Assembly (NCBI RefSeq): GCF_001699815.1
Contig: NZ_MCGB01000025.1
Location: 186,001-250,000 of the forward strand
Direction: 5' to 3'
Length of the DNA stretch: 64,000 nt
Source: Ralstonia pickettii
GTDB lineage: Bacteria > Pseudomonadota > Gammaproteobacteria > Burkholderiales > Burkholderiaceae
Below the pieces are notes generated by a model. That model was not told the DNA's origin. It did not search any database and saw only the letters and a program-made list of their open reading frames with translations. This document shows positions 1 through 10,149 of this stretch, one piece after another; position 1 is the first letter of the stretch; each line of letters begins with the position of its first letter. The position numbers and the translations under genes are program-made.

Positions 1-939
1 ACCAAGCTCGATGAGATGCGCCGCACCGTCGACGAGAAGCTCCACGCCACACTGGAACAGCGCCTGGGCGAATCGTTCAAGCTGGTGTCGGATCGGCTTG
101 AGCAGGTGCATCGCGGCCTGGGCGAAATGCAGGCGCTGGCCCAGGGCGTGGGGGACCTGAAGAAGGTGCTGACCAACGTGAAGACGCGCGGCACCTGGGG
201 CGAAGTCCAGCTGGAGATGCTGCTGGAGCAGATGCTCACGCCCGAGCAGTACGGCAAGAACGTCGAGACCGTGCACGGTACCGGTGCACGCGTGGAATTC
301 GCCATTCGCCTGCCTGGCAAGACCGATGCCGATCACGATGCCACCGTCTGGCTGCCGATCGACGCCAAGTTCCCGAAAGAGCAGTACGAACGCCTGCTGG
401 ACGCACAGGAACGTGCCGATGCCGAAGCCGCTGCCAGCGCCAGCCGCGAGCTGGAAGTCGCGGTGCGCAAGGAGGCGCAGACCATCCACGAGAAGTACAT
501 CGCGCCGCCGGCCACGACCGACTTCGCCATCCTGTTTCTGCCGACGGAAGGTCTTTACGCTGAAGTGCTGCGCCGCCCGGGCCTGACTGACGAGCTGCAA
601 CGCAAGTTCCGCGTGACGGTGGCGGGCCCGACCACGCTCACCGCGATCCTCAACAGCCTGCAGATGGGCTTCCGAACGCTGGCGCTCGAAAAACGCTCCA
701 GCGAAGTGTGGCAAGTGCTCGGCGCGGTGAAGAGCGAGTTCGGAAAGTTCGGCGACGTGCTGGCCGCGACAAAGAAAACGCTGGAGCGCGCCGTCAGCAA
801 CATCGAGCAGGCCGAGGTGCGTACGCGGCAGATGAATCGTAAGCTCAAGGCAGTGGAGGCGTTGCCGAGCGATTCTGCGCAGAGCGTGCTGGGGCTGGAG
901 TCCGCCGTGCCGCCGGACGAGGAAATCGAGGTCGATTAA
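1..939 (+). CDS. rmuC: DNA recombination protein RmuC, 5'-truncated by the window edge
   Basis: This is the C-terminal part of RmuC, a predicted nuclease-related protein that limits DNA inversions and rearrangements. The frame is already open at base 1, so the N-terminal membrane anchor and much of the coiled coil lie outside the window. Visible features are the end of the helical region (EQRLGESFKLV) and then the conserved RmuC core: TRGTWGEVQLEMLLEQML, LPIDAKFPKEQY, and FLPTEGLYAEVLRR. The charged tail resembles that of other family members. The gene ends 32 bases before a strong palindromic terminator. Family assignment is firm; the exact biochemical role of RmuC is not settled. Confidence 0.92.
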   Translation, partial: TKLDEMRRTVDEKLHATLEQRLGESFKLVSDRLEQVHRGLGEMQALAQGVGDLKKVLTNVKTRGTWGEVQLEMLLEQMLTPEQYGKNVETVHGTGARVEFAIRLPGKTDADHDATVWLPIDAKFPKEQYERLLDAQERADAEAAASASRELEVAVRKEAQTIHEKYIAPPATTDFAILFLPTEGLYAEVLRRPGLTDELQRKFRVTVAGPTTLTAILNSLQMGFRTLALEKRSSEVWQVLGAVKSEFGKFGDVLAATKKTLERAVSNIEQAEVRTRQMNRKLKAVEALPSDSAQSVLGLESAVPPDEEIEVD

Positions 940-970
940 GGCTGGTCCGACTAGGCCGTCAGCAAAAGAA

Positions 971-993
971 AAGGGGCGGATATTCCGCCCCTT
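971..993. terminator. Bidirectional terminator between rmuC and a convergent gene
   Basis: A perfect 10-bp stem (971-980 with 984-993) with a 3-base loop starts AAGGGGCGGA. It has A-rich sequence on the left and TTCTTC on the right, so it could act in both directions. It sits between the convergent rmuC and the small membrane-protein gene. Confidence 0.8.
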
Positions 994-1014
994 CTTCGTG
1001 GACCTCGGAAGCGA

Positions 1015-1293
1015 TCAGGCTTCTTCCGGCACGTCGCGCAGCAGGATCTCGATGCCGCCGAAGCGCTCGGCGACCCAGTTGTAGGCATGGCAAGCGAGCC
1101 ACAGGGCACCAAAACCAACCAAAGCATTGAGGATCAGGCCGCTGAGCACAACAATCGTCGGCAGTTCACCGTAGCGGACGAAGCCGACGAAGAAGAACAG
1201 CCCTACGACCGGCAGCGAGAAACAGAGATACACCAGCACCAGCGCGCGTGCGGTGTGGGCCGGGTGAAGATACGCAATCTCCTTGGTCATCAT
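1015..1293 (-). CDS. Small two-helix membrane protein of unknown function
   Basis: A 92-residue protein. It has a short N-terminal segment (MMTKEIAYLHPAHTAR), two hydrophobic helices at about residues 18-40 and 48-72, separated by a polar turn (RYGELP), and an acidic tail (RDVPEEA). I chose the ATG at 1293; an adjacent ATG at 1290 and a TTG at 1326 are alternatives, and no strong ribosome-binding site decides between them. It lies downstream of the molybdenum-cofactor genes on the same strand but about 150 bases away, and is convergent with rmuC. I do not recognise the family. The membrane topology is visible; any function is unknown. Confidence 0.6.
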   Translation of the reverse strand: MMTKEIAYLHPAHTARALVLVYLCFSLPVVGLFFFVGFVRYGELPTIVVLSGLILNALVGFGALWLACHAYNWVAERFGGIEILLRDVPEEA

Positions 1294-1444
1294 GGCAGTG
1301 CTCAGGCTCAAATCCGAAACAATCAAACTGGCGCAGAGTGTAGCGAATCGACCGATGCGCCGATACCCGCAGCCCGGAGGTGACGCAAAAAACCGACAGC
1401 ATGCGGTGTTGCAGCCAGCGCAAGAGCCGCTGCCGCCACGCCGC

Positions 1445-2725
1445 TCAGACGAGGCCGTCGAACAGCAGTACCTGCACGGCGTCGCCGGCGTTGACCTGGC
1501 CCTGTTCGTGGGCGAGCACGACGAAGCAATTTGCTTCGCTCATGGAACGCAGGACGCCCGATCCTTGCTGGCCGGTCAAGCGGACTTCGAGCTGGCCGCG
1601 ATCATTCAGGGCAGCGATCGCGCGCTGATATTCCGTGCGCCCCGGGCGCTTGCGGATCTGGGCGGCGCTCACGGCCGGCACCAACGGTGCGCCGGCGTCG
1701 GTGGCGCCCATCATGCGCAGCAGCGCACCGCGCACGAAGTGATAGAACGTCACCATCACCGCCACCGGGTTGCCCGGCAAGCCAAAAAGGAAGGCGCTGC
1801 GGCCATTTGACGCGATGCGCCCGAACGCCATCGGCCGGCCCGGGCGCATGGCGATCTTCCAGAACGTCACGTCGCCCAGCTTGGCCATCATCTGTTTGGT
1901 GAAGTCTGCTTCGCCGACGGAGACACCACCTGAAGTGATGATCGCATCGGCGTTTTCGGCGGCGGTGCGGAAGGCGGCTTCGAGCGCCGCCGGGTCGTCG
2001 CGCACGACGCCCATGTCGAGCAGTTCAACACCCAGGCGCGAAAGCATGCCGTGTAACGTGTAGCGGTTGGAGTCGTACACGCAGCCGGCGTCAAGCGGTT
2101 CGCCAATGGAGCGCAACTCGTCGCCGGTCGAGAAGAACGCCACGCGCAGCTTGCGGCGCACCGACACTTCGGCGATGCCGAGCGAGGCCAGCAAACCGAT
2201 ATCGGCAGGGCGCAGCGTTCGGCCTGCGGACAGCGCGGCGCTGCCTCGCGCGAGGTCTTCTCCACGCAGACGTCGGTTGTCGCCTGCGCGCACGGCGTCG
2301 CGGGCAAAGCGAACGGTGTCGGCTTCGCCTTGCGTGAATTCCTGTGGGATGACCGTATCGCAGCCGGCCGGCATGACGGCACCGGTCATCACGCGCACGG
2401 CTTCGCCTGCGCTGGGCACGCCGTCAAAGGCGATACCCGCATACGCCGTGCCGATCACGCGCAAGGAGATTTCGCCTGCATGGCCTGCAAGTTCTGCACT
2501 GGCAAAGGCAAAGCCGTCCATCGCCGAGTTGTCGTGCGAAGGCACGTCGATGGACGACAGCACGTCTTCGGCCAGCACGCGATCGAGCGCGCTGCGGATG
2601 GGCACGCGGGCAACGCCGCTTACGGGCTGCACGAAGTCGCGCATGATGGCTTGCGCTTGCGCGACGGGCAGGGCGTTCGGATCGTAATCGGACAGGCACG
2701 AAACGACGGAGGCGAGGGTGGTCAT
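1445..2725 (-). CDS. moeA: Molybdopterin molybdenumtransferase MoeA
   Basis: MoeA inserts molybdate into adenylylated molybdopterin, the last step of basic molybdenum-cofactor synthesis, in the cytoplasm. The 426-residue protein shows the expected features: HDNSAMDGFA near residue 64, the GEDLARGSA motif, the MoCF-binding domain with FFSTGDEL and ITSGGVSVGEADF, and GLPGNPVAV. The last domain is the beta-barrel domain IV. It is the distal gene of the minus-strand unit moaA-mobA-moeA, 32 bases behind mobA, so the three are probably cotranscribed. Length is normal for the family. Confidence 0.96.
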   Translation of the reverse strand: MTTLASVVSCLSDYDPNALPVAQAQAIMRDFVQPVSGVARVPIRSALDRVLAEDVLSSIDVPSHDNSAMDGFAFASAELAGHAGEISLRVIGTAYAGIAFDGVPSAGEAVRVMTGAVMPAGCDTVIPQEFTQGEADTVRFARDAVRAGDNRRLRGEDLARGSAALSAGRTLRPADIGLLASLGIAEVSVRRKLRVAFFSTGDELRSIGEPLDAGCVYDSNRYTLHGMLSRLGVELLDMGVVRDDPAALEAAFRTAAENADAIITSGGVSVGEADFTKQMMAKLGDVTFWKIAMRPGRPMAFGRIASNGRSAFLFGLPGNPVAVMVTFYHFVRGALLRMMGATDAGAPLVPAVSAAQIRKRPGRTEYQRAIAALNDRGQLEVRLTGQQGSGVLRSMSEANCFVVLAHEQGQVNAGDAVQVLLFDGLV

Positions 2726-2757
2726 GACGTCGATGAGGGATCGGTGGCGTTGGCGCT

Positions 2758-3372
2758 CTAGCGGCGCTCGGCCAGCTGGTGCAGTTCTTCCAGCGTGTTG
2801 ATGTTGGCGAAGGCGGTGCTGTCGTCAAACAACACGTCCACCGTCGCGTGGCGCGCCGTCCAGGTTTCGATCTTGCGGCCCCCGCCTTGCAGATAGACGA
2901 TCAGGTCGTCGGCCAGCAGCGCATCGATCAAACAGAATACTGGCTGCACCTGCCGGCGCGGTTGACCTTGCGCATCCGGCTCCATCGTCACCGGCATGGC
3001 GATGCGCGCGTTGGCTTCTTCCATTGCCTGCGAGAGCTTGGCGGCCAGGTCGGTCGGTACGAAGGGCGAATCGCAAGGCGCAGTCAGCAGGTAGCGCGTC
3101 TGGCATTGCTCCAGCCCGGCCAGGATGCCCGCCAAAGGGCCGGCAAAGTCCGGCACCGAATCCGCCACCACCGGCACGCCAAACGACTCGTACGCGGCGA
3201 GGTTGCGATTCGCGTTGATCAGCATGTGGCCCACCTGGGGTGACAGGCGCATCAGCGTGTGCATCGCCATCGGCGCGCCGCGAAACGTCTGCAGGCCTTT
3301 GTCAACGCCGCCCATGCGGCTGCCCCGGCCGCCGGCCAGGATCAGGCCGGTAATGTCGGATGTCGGAATCAT
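2758..3372 (-). CDS. mobA: Molybdenum cofactor guanylyltransferase MobA
   Basis: MobA transfers GMP from GTP to Mo-molybdopterin to give the guanine dinucleotide cofactor used by DMSO-reductase-type enzymes. The N-terminal nucleotide-binding loop is clear (LILAGGRGSRMGGVDKGL), followed by the metal-binding APCDSPF motif. The ATG at 3372 gives a normal 204 residues beginning MIPTSDITG. The open frame extends further upstream but only antisense-like into moaA, so I rejected the longer start. The gene lies between moaA and moeA on the same strand, 20 bases behind moaA. Confidence 0.95.
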   Translation of the reverse strand: MIPTSDITGLILAGGRGSRMGGVDKGLQTFRGAPMAMHTLMRLSPQVGHMLINANRNLAAYESFGVPVVADSVPDFAGPLAGILAGLEQCQTRYLLTAPCDSPFVPTDLAAKLSQAMEEANARIAMPVTMEPDAQGQPRRQVQPVFCLIDALLADDLIVYLQGGGRKIETWTARHATVDVLFDDSTAFANINTLEELHQLAERR

Positions 3373-3392
3373 GTGGTTGAACGCTGGCGGAT

Positions 3393-4514
3393 TCAGCCGC
3401 CGATGTAGGACATTTCGATGCGCCGGCCGGCTGGCTGGGCCTTGCCGCTGGCACGCAATTCGGAGTAGCGATCGGCGCGGCCTTGCCAGACCGTGCGGAT
3501 CGCGTTGGAGAGTTCCAGATCGGTCGCGCCGCCGCGCAATAACGCGCGCAGGTCGAAGCCTTCGGTGGCGAACAGGCAGAGATACAGCTTGCCTTCGGTC
3601 GACAACCGCGCGCGCGTGCAATCGTGGCAGAACGCCTGGGTCACGCTCGAGATCACGCCGACCTCGCCAGCGCCGTCGACGTAGCGCCAGCGCTCGGCCG
3701 TTTCGCCGCTGTAATTCGCCGACACCGGCTCGAGCGCAAACTCGGGCGAAAGGCGCTTGATCACCTCGGCCGACGGCACGACGGAGCGCATGTCCCAATG
3801 GTTGGTCGTGCCCACATCCATGTATTCGATAAAGCGCACGATGATGCCGCTGCCGCGGAAGTGGCGCGCCATCGGCACGATCTGGTCTTCGTTGTCGCCT
3901 TTCTTGACGACCATGTTGACCTTGATCGGCGCCAGTCCGGCGTTCTGCGCGACTTCAATGCCGTGCAGCACTTCGCCCACCGCAAAATCGACATCGTTCA
4001 TGCGGCGGAAAGTCGCATCGTCGATGCCGTCGAGGCTGACGGTCACGCGAGTGAGGCCCGCATCTTTCAGCGATTGCGCCTTGCGAGCGAGCAGGGCGCC
4101 GTTGGTCGTGAGCGTGAGGTCTAGCGGCTTGCCTTCGGCGGTGGTGAGGCGCGCGAGCATTTCGACCAGACGTTCGATGTCTTTGCGCAGCAGCGGCTCG
4201 CCGCCGGTCAGGCGGATCTTCTCGACGCCGTGCTCGATAAACAGCCGCGCCATGCGCTCGATCTCTTCGAACGACAGCAGCTCGGAATGCCGCAGGAAGC
4301 GGTAATCCTTGTCGAACACGTCCTTCGGCATGCAGTAGACGCAGCGGAAGTTGCAGCGGTCTGTCACCGAGACGCGCAGATCGTGCAGCCGGCGGCCGCG
4401 CGTGTCCGTCAGCCTGCCCTCTGCCGGGACAAGCACATTGGGCACGGCGGGCACCGTGGCGCGATGGTGCTGGCCATCACGCAGATCGTAGAGGGGGATG
4501 ACGGTTTCGGTCAT
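3393..4514 (-). CDS. moaA: GTP 3',8-cyclase MoaA (radical SAM)
   Basis: MoaA catalyses the first committed step of molybdenum-cofactor synthesis, converting GTP to 3',8-cyclo-GTP with MoaC acting next. The 373-residue protein has the radical-SAM cluster motif C54-x3-C58-x2-C61 (CNFRCVYC), the GGEPLLR SAM-binding motif, and the second, C-terminal 4Fe-4S cluster as CHDC followed 13 residues later by C. It ends in the catalytically important double glycine (SYIGG). It is the first gene of the moaA-mobA-moeA unit. moaC is not in the window. Confidence 0.97.
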   Translation of the reverse strand: MTETVIPLYDLRDGQHHRATVPAVPNVLVPAEGRLTDTRGRRLHDLRVSVTDRCNFRCVYCMPKDVFDKDYRFLRHSELLSFEEIERMARLFIEHGVEKIRLTGGEPLLRKDIERLVEMLARLTTAEGKPLDLTLTTNGALLARKAQSLKDAGLTRVTVSLDGIDDATFRRMNDVDFAVGEVLHGIEVAQNAGLAPIKVNMVVKKGDNEDQIVPMARHFRGSGIIVRFIEYMDVGTTNHWDMRSVVPSAEVIKRLSPEFALEPVSANYSGETAERWRYVDGAGEVGVISSVTQAFCHDCTRARLSTEGKLYLCLFATEGFDLRALLRGGATDLELSNAIRTVWQGRADRYSELRASGKAQPAGRRIEMSYIGG

Positions 4515-4633
4515 GGTGTGGTGCGGTGCGTCAATCCACGAAGCGGGAGTGTTGCACTCGATACAGGTTCGAGTGTAGCGCAGCCCCTGTTCCGCGCGAG
4601 CGGTGGGGTTTCATACTCGATAGATCGCGCACA

Positions 4634-4658
4634 GGAAAAAGGGCGGCCGAAGCCGCCC
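4634..4658 (-). terminator. Intrinsic terminator of rne
   Basis: Read on the minus strand this is a perfect 7-bp GC stem (GGGCGGC with GCCGCCC) closed by a TTCG tetraloop and followed by TTTTT. It lies about 40 bases downstream of the rne stop codon and before moaA. Confidence 0.85.
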
Positions 4659-4697
4659 CCAGGCACTTGCCCCGGCGGTTACCCGCCGGTGTGCTGC

Positions 4698-7600
4698 TTA
4701 CTGCTGGTCTGCGCCACCCGCCGGACGGTGGGTCTCGACCAGAACCATCGGGCCGTGCTGGACCGGCGGCAGCGGTTTGCGCTCGCGCGGCACACGCGGT
4801 GCCGTAACGGTGCGTGCAGCCTCTTCCTGCGAGGCGCGCAGCTTCTGACTGTCAGTGTGGACCCACGTCATTCCGGCATTGTCCAGCACGCTCTGCAGCG
4901 TCTCGATCGGCAGCGGCGAAGCCTTGGCGATCGTGCTGACCGGAGCCGGCACTTCCGCAAATGCCGTCACGATGGCCTCTTGAGGCGCTTCCGCTTCGAC
5001 TTCCGCTGCGGGCGCTGCGATAGCGGCTGCAAGGGCGGGCTCCGTCGGTTGCACTTGCGGCAGGGCCGACACAGGGGCCACGGCTTCCGCAGCATGCACC
5101 GGTTCCTGCACCACCGGAGCCGGGTTCTCAACCGGTGCAAACGACGTCGTCTGCACAGGTTCCGCCACGGTTGCGGGCAGCACCGGCTCGGCATGCATGT
5201 CGGCGACGGCTTCGTCTGCGCTTTCGGCGCCTTCGTTTTCGCCTTCACCTTCACCTTCCGCACGGACGCCTTCCGCGCCCTCGCGGTCACGGCGATAGCG
5301 GTTGCGGCCACGGCGCCCACGACGACGGCGCTCTTCGCCTTCACCGTTGACTTCCGCGCCCGGCGTCACGCCTTCGCCCTCGATGCCTTCTACCGGAGCA
5401 GCGGTGTCGAGCAGCGGTTGCGGCACTTGCGATGCGGCGGTCTGGTCGATCAGGCCTTCGGCAGCCAGGGAAGCGGCTTCCTTGGCTTGTGCGTCGCGCT
5501 CGCCACGGTTTTCGCGCGGCTCACGGTTTTCACGCGGCTCGCGCGGTTCACGACCTTCGCGGGCTTCTCGGCCTTCACGCGGTTGGCGCTCGCGACGTTC
5601 CTGGTTGCGCTCCCGGCGGCCTTGGCCCTGGTTCTGGCCCTCGGTGCGAACCTCCTGACCTTGCTGCGGCTGGCGCGCTTCAGCCGTCTCGCGGACAGCG
5701 CCTTCGACCTGGGCCGGCTGGCGGTTGCGATCGCGGTTGCCGCGCTGACCGTCACGTTGACCTTCGCGCTGGACTTGTTGCTGACCTTCGCGGGCTTCGT
5801 TGCGCTCACGGCCCTGGCGGCTGCCATCGCGGCCGTTCTGGCCTTGACCTTGGCGCTCGCCACGTTCGCCACGCTGGCCTCGGCCACCACGGTCCTGGCG
5901 ATTGCCGCGGCCTTGGCGGTTGCCTTCTTCAGCTCGTTGCTTCGGCGTTTCGACCGGCGCAGCCACCACCGGCTCGGCCGGTTTGGCGCCAAACAGCGAT
6001 TTCAGCCACGAGACAAAACCACCTTGGGCAGGGACCGGAGCCGGGGCCGGCGCTTGCGGTGCCGGAGCGGCTTCAGTACGAACCGGACGCTCAGCGCGCG
6101 GCACCGACACGGGTGCCGGTTGGTCCGGCGTGATGCCCTTGACGGCAGCTTCCTGGCGCGGCTTGGCAGTTTCCTTGCGGGTGCTGTAAGCGGTGTCGGC
6201 TTCCAGCTCCTTGGCGGCCTCTTCGGCCATCTTATAGCTGGCCTTGTCGTCGTCCAGGCGCGGATCGTCGTGGCGCAGGCGTTCCAGCTTGTAGTGCGGC
6301 GTCTCCAGATGCTTGTTCGGAATCAGCAGCACGTTGACCTTGAAGCGCGTCTCGATCAGGTTGATGTCCGGGCGCTTCTCGTTGAGAAGGAACGCAGCCA
6401 CTTCCACCGGCACCTGGCAGTGGATCGCGGCGGTGTTTTCCTTCATCGCCTCTTCCTGGATGATGCGCAGCACCTGCAGGGCGGACGATTCGGTATCGCG
6501 GATATGCCCCGTGCCGTTACAGCGTGGGCAAGTGACGTGCGAGCCTTCCGACAGCGACGGACGCAGGCGCTGGCGCGACAGCTCCATCAGGCCGAAGCGG
6601 CTGATCTTGCCCATTTGCACCCGGGCGCGGTCGTGACGCAGCGCGTCTTTCAGGCGGGTTTCGACATCCTTCTGCGCCTTGCTCGACTCCATGTCGATGA
6701 AGTCGATCACGATCAGGCCGCCGAGGTCACGCAGGCGGAGCTGGCGAGCGATTTCGTCGGCAGCCTCAAGGTTGGTGCGCGCGGCGGTTTCTTCGATATC
6801 GGCGCCCTTGGTAGCGCGCGCTGAGTTCACGTCAATGGCGACGAGCGCCTCGGTGTGGTCAATCACAATGGCGCCGCCCGAGGGCAGCATGACCATGCGC
6901 GAGTACGCTGATTCAATCTGGTGTTCGATCTGGAAGCGCGAGAACAGGGGAACGTCGTCGCGGTACTTCTTCACCCGATTCATGTTGTCGGGCATCACCA
7001 CGCTCATGAAGGCGCGGGCCTGATCGTAGATGTCGTCCGTATCGATCAGGATTTCGCCGATATCCGGCTGGAAGTAATCGCGGATGGCGCGGATCACCAG
7101 GCTGGATTCGAGATAGATCAGCAGCGGGGCTTTGTTGTCGACGGCGGCACCATCGACGGCTTTCCACAGCTGCATCAGGTAGTTCAAGTCCCACTGCAGC
7201 TCTTCGGCCGAGCGGCCAATGCCGGCGGTGCGGGCGATGATGCTCATGCCGTCCGGCACTTCCAGTTGCGCCATCGTCTCGCGCAGTTCCTGGCGGTCCT
7301 CGCCCTCGATGCGGCGCGACACGCCGCCGCCGCGCGGGTTGTTCGGCATCAGCACGAGGTAGCGGCCAGCCAGCGAGATGAACGTGGTCAGGGCTGCTCC
7401 CTTGTTGCCGCGTTCTTCCTTTTCAACCTGGACGATCAGCTCCTGGCCTTCAGACAGGGCATCCTGGATGCGCGCGCCGCGCACGTCCACACCGTCCTTG
7501 AAATAGGCGCGGGCGACTTCCTTGAAGGGGAGAAAACCGTGCCGCTCTTCGCCGTAGTTGACGAAGCACGCTTCCAGCGACGGTTCGATGCGGGTGATGA

Positions 7601-7733
7601 CACCCTTGTAGATATTGCCTTTGCGCTGCTCGCGCCCGGCGGTTTCGATGTCGATGTCGATCAGTTTCTGACCATCGACAATGGCGACGCGCAATTCTTC
7701 TTGCTGCGTCGCATTGAACAACATGCGTTTCAT
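4698..7733 (-). CDS. rne: Ribonuclease E (Rne/Rng family)
   Basis: RNase E is the main endoribonuclease for mRNA decay and rRNA/tRNA processing and scaffolds the degradosome at the inner membrane. The N-terminal 500 residues are canonical: [10 protein letters not shown] start, S1 domain ([20 protein letters not shown]), and the DNase-I-like catalytic region with VIDFIDME and the zinc-link CPRCNGTG. From about residue 540 the protein becomes a long, disordered tail rich in Arg, Glu, Gly, Gln and later Ala/Pro/Val, typical of the degradosome scaffold. The ATG at 7733 has GAGG 6 bases upstream; the 10-residue longer start is unlikely. Total 1011 residues. The very end ([17 protein letters not shown]) is likely a conserved short motif. 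Confidence 0.96.
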   Translation of the reverse strand: MKRMLFNATQQEELRVAIVDGQKLIDIDIETAGREQRKGNIYKGVITRIEPSLEACFVNYGEERHGFLPFKEVARAYFKDGVDVRGARIQDALSEGQELIVQVEKEERGNKGAALTTFISLAGRYLVLMPNNPRGGGVSRRIEGEDRQELRETMAQLEVPDGMSIIARTAGIGRSAEELQWDLNYLMQLWKAVDGAAVDNKAPLLIYLESSLVIRAIRDYFQPDIGEILIDTDDIYDQARAFMSVVMPDNMNRVKKYRDDVPLFSRFQIEHQIESAYSRMVMLPSGGAIVIDHTEALVAIDVNSARATKGADIEETAARTNLEAADEIARQLRLRDLGGLIVIDFIDMESSKAQKDVETRLKDALRHDRARVQMGKISRFGLMELSRQRLRPSLSEGSHVTCPRCNGTGHIRDTESSALQVLRIIQEEAMKENTAAIHCQVPVEVAAFLLNEKRPDINLIETRFKVNVLLIPNKHLETPHYKLERLRHDDPRLDDDKASYKMAEEAAKELEADTAYSTRKETAKPRQEAAVKGITPDQPAPVSVPRAERPVRTEAAPAPQAPAPAPVPAQGGFVSWLKSLFGAKPAEPVVAAPVETPKQRAEEGNRQGRGNRQDRGGRGQRGERGERQGQGQNGRDGSRQGRERNEAREGQQQVQREGQRDGQRGNRDRNRQPAQVEGAVRETAEARQPQQGQEVRTEGQNQGQGRRERNQERRERQPREGREAREGREPREPRENREPRENRGERDAQAKEAASLAAEGLIDQTAASQVPQPLLDTAAPVEGIEGEGVTPGAEVNGEGEERRRRGRRGRNRYRRDREGAEGVRAEGEGEGENEGAESADEAVADMHAEPVLPATVAEPVQTTSFAPVENPAPVVQEPVHAAEAVAPVSALPQVQPTEPALAAAIAAPAAEVEAEAPQEAIVTAFAEVPAPVSTIAKASPLPIETLQSVLDNAGMTWVHTDSQKLRASQEEAARTVTAPRVPRERKPLPPVQHGPMVLVETHRPAGGADQQ
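5475..5960. repeat. Imperfect short repeats inside the rne tail
   Basis: The DNA encoding the RNase E scaffold tail consists of many imperfect, in-frame repeats of codons for Arg, Glu, Gly, Gln and Asn (for example [20 protein letters not shown]). The clearest copies are the CGCGGCTCACGG-like units around 5515-5560. They are degenerate and not homogeneous tandem arrays, but they could still change length by slippage or recombination. Confidence 0.5.
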
Positions 7734-8474
7734 TGCAACCTCACTCCAATGCCGTGCAAGCACGGCGCTTCATGGAGCACGCAAAGGCGGAGCGGGTGGT
7801 CAACGAATTGCCGAGGTGTCGCCCAACAAAACAAGGAAGGCGCGACGGGGCACGGGCGAAAGAAATGAGGGCATTCCACGCGTCATCATGGATGGCAGGG
7901 CGGAGTCCGCGGACGCCGTTGGCGTCCAGTTGCGCGTCCTGTCACTCGTGCCACGGGCCAGATGCATTTGCAGGTGGGCCGGCGGCGGCGAGTCGCGTGA
8001 AGCGACCACAAAGAGCGAATTGACGGACGGCCTTTCCGGACGAAACCCGCGGCGGGGCAAATCGGGCGGCGTGCTGCTTTTTAGAGTTTTGCCGCCGGAC
8101 CGCCATGGCAACGCGGTAACCGGATGTTCAGCCGGCCGGCACCAGTCTGGTGCGGCAAGGGCTTCTTTCACCAAGCGGGCGCCGTATGGATGACCATGTG
8201 GCGCCCGCCTTTGAATTCTGTTCTACCAGCTGCTCGTTCTACGCTGGCCGATGTTGCCGACGTGATCTTTGGTTCACGTCTTGCGCGATGGGACAGCGGT
8301 GCGTGCTGCTTTCGTGCCGAAGAGTCGGCCACGTGATTAGCTTTGTAACACAAGTGGGCGAGAGATCGGCACGTTCCGGACCGAAACGGTGGCTGTGTAC
8401 AATACCTGTTGTTTCGTTCCGACCGGCTGTTGCTGGCGCCTAAACGACTGTCCAGCGAAAAAATTATATTGAAA
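7734..8474. promoter_or_regulatory. Long divergent control region between rne and rluC
   Basis: There is no convincing gene in these 741 bases; the open frames present lack codon character. The region must hold the rne promoter and its leader on the left. In other bacteria the long rne 5' leader mediates autoregulation by RNase E, so a long leader here would fit, but I cannot identify the start site. On the right a TACAAT at 8398-8403 is a possible -10 for rluC, with no good -35. The stretch 8461-8474 just before rluC is unusually AT-rich. Confidence 0.45.
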
Positions 8475-9509
8475 ATGAATGAGTTACGCCATCCATTTGA
8501 TGGCCGCATTCAACAGGCCGGACGTGGCACACTCGGCGATGCGCTCGACGGCAAGTCAGTCGCCTATGTTGAAATCGGTGAAGACGCCGAAGGGCAGCGC
8601 ATCGACAATTTCCTGATGCGCGTGGCCAAGGGCGTGCCCAAGAGCCATATCTACCGCATCCTGCGTTCCGGCGAGGTGCGAGTCAACAAAGGCCGCATCG
8701 ACGCGGAATACCGTCTGAAACTCGGCGATCTGGTTCGTATTCCGCCGCTGCGGATTGCCCAGCAGGTGGAAGCGGCCCGCCCTGTGCCGGCGGCAGAATT
8801 CACGATCCTTCACGAAGATACGCATCTTTTGGTGATCGATAAGCCCGCCGGGGTGGCCGTGCACGGCGGCTCCGGGGTGGCCTTCGGGGTGATTGAACAA
8901 TTGCGTCAGTCGCGCCCCGACGCCAAGTTCCTGGAACTGGTGCACCGCCTCGACCGCGAAACGTCGGGCGTGCTGCTGCTTGCAAAAAAACGCTCTGCGC
9001 TGGTGGCGCTGCATGAGCAGATCCGCGAAGGCCAGTTGGACAAGCGGTACTTTGCGGCGGTGAAGGGCGTCTGGCCGCACAAGCGACAACACATCAAGTC
9101 GCCACTGCACAAATACACCACGCCGGAAGGCGAGCGCCGCGTGCGCGTGCAGGCCGATGGGCAGGCGTCGCACACGATCTTCAACAAGGTCGGCGTGTTT
9201 GGCCCATACACGTTGCTGGAGGCCGAACTGAAGACCGGGCGCACGCACCAGATCCGGGTGCATTTGGCCCACGCGGGTTTTCCAATCCTGGGCGACGACA
9301 AGTACGGCGACTTCGCCCTGAACAAGGCGCTATCCCGCGCGAATGCTTCGCCGCGACTGGCGCGGATGTTCTTGCATGCGCATCGCCTACAACTGACGCA
9401 TCCGCATAGCGGTGAAGTCGTCACGTTCAATGCGCCGTTGCCCGCCGAGTGTACCGATTTCCTCAACGCTTTCCAGGGCCCCGATTCCGATGCCGCAGCA
9501 GCGCTTTGA
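8475..9509 (+). CDS. rluC: 23S rRNA pseudouridine(955/2504/2580) synthase RluC
   Basis: RluC converts three uridines of 23S rRNA to pseudouridine. The protein has an N-terminal S4 RNA-binding domain (GQRIDNFLMRV, KSHIYRILRSGEVRVNKGRI) and a RluA-family catalytic domain with HRLDRETSGVLLLAKK, where the Asp is the catalytic residue. The ATG at 8475 gives 344 residues; an upstream start at 8409 adds 22 residues without family support. Its 3' end overlaps the next gene by 20 bases. RluD and RluA are the alternatives, but the RVNKGRI signature favours RluC. Confidence 0.93.
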   Translation: MNELRHPFDGRIQQAGRGTLGDALDGKSVAYVEIGEDAEGQRIDNFLMRVAKGVPKSHIYRILRSGEVRVNKGRIDAEYRLKLGDLVRIPPLRIAQQVEAARPVPAAEFTILHEDTHLLVIDKPAGVAVHGGSGVAFGVIEQLRQSRPDAKFLELVHRLDRETSGVLLLAKKRSALVALHEQIREGQLDKRYFAAVKGVWPHKRQHIKSPLHKYTTPEGERRVRVQADGQASHTIFNKVGVFGPYTLLEAELKTGRTHQIRVHLAHAGFPILGDDKYGDFALNKALSRANASPRLARMFLHAHRLQLTHPHSGEVVTFNAPLPAECTDFLNAFQGPDSDAAAAL

Positions 9510-10149
9510 TCTGATCGTCTTCGATTGGGATGGCACGTTGATGGATTCGACGTCGGCCATCACCCGGTCGATCCAGCTCGCATGCCGGGATCTTGACCTG
9601 CCGGTGCCCGACGATGCACGGGCGAGCCACGTGATTGGCCTGGGCCTGCGGGATGCGCTCGAATATGCCGTCCCGACGCTTGATCCCGCCGACTACGGCA
9701 AGCTGGCGGACCGGTATCGTTTCCATTACCTCAGCCGTGATGCGCATCTCGTCCTGTTTCCGGGCGTGCGAGAAATGCTGGAAGCACTGCGCCGCCAGAA
9801 CTATCTGCTGGCTGTGGCGACGGGCAAGTCCCGCGTGGGCCTGCAACGTGCGATGGAGGCGACAAATCTGACGGGCGTGTTCGACAACACGCGTTGCGCC
9901 GATGAGACGTTCTCTAAGCCGCACCCCGCCATGCTGCTCGAACTCACGCGCGATCTCGGCATGGAGGTCGAGCGCACCGTGATGATCGGCGACACGACGC
10001 ACGATCTGCAAATGGCCGCCAATGCAGGCGCCGCCGGCGTGGCCGTCACATACGGGGCGCATCCTGCCGATGTGCTGGATTCGCTTACGCCGCTGTATAG
10101 CGCCAAGTCGGTTCCCGATCTGCACAATTGGCTGACGCAACATGCCTGA
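9490..10149 (+). CDS. HAD-IA family hydrolase, phosphoglycolate phosphatase-like
   Basis: A 219-residue haloacid-dehalogenase phosphatase. Motif I is VFDWDGTLMDS (nucleophile Asp and acid/base Asp), motif II is the VATGKS stretch, motif III Lys lies in FSKPHPAML, and motif IV is MIGDTTHDLQMA. The cap between about residues 18 and 80 is helical, as in the Gph/PGMB type. It starts inside the end of rluC and overlaps the following Rieske gene by 8 bases, so the three are translationally coupled. Small-molecule phosphatase activity is certain at family level; the substrate is not known. Confidence 0.88.
   Translation: MPQQRFDLIVFDWDGTLMDSTSAITRSIQLACRDLDLPVPDDARASHVIGLGLRDALEYAVPTLDPADYGKLADRYRFHYLSRDAHLVLFPGVREMLEALRRQNYLLAVATGKSRVGLQRAMEATNLTGVFDNTRCADETFSKPHPAMLLELTRDLGMEVERTVMIGDTTHDLQMAANAGAAGVAVTYGAHPADVLDSLTPLYSAKSVPDLHNWLTQHA

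Noticed and set aside
3373-3798. Upstream extension of the mobA frame
   Set aside because: It overlaps moaA in another frame; the conserved MobA start is at 3372.
4230-6824. An 864-codon plus-strand open frame antisense to moaA and rne
   Set aside because: It mirrors the codon periodicity of the rne tail and spans the rne terminator and the moaA 5' end. Its protein is low-complexity and resembles no family.
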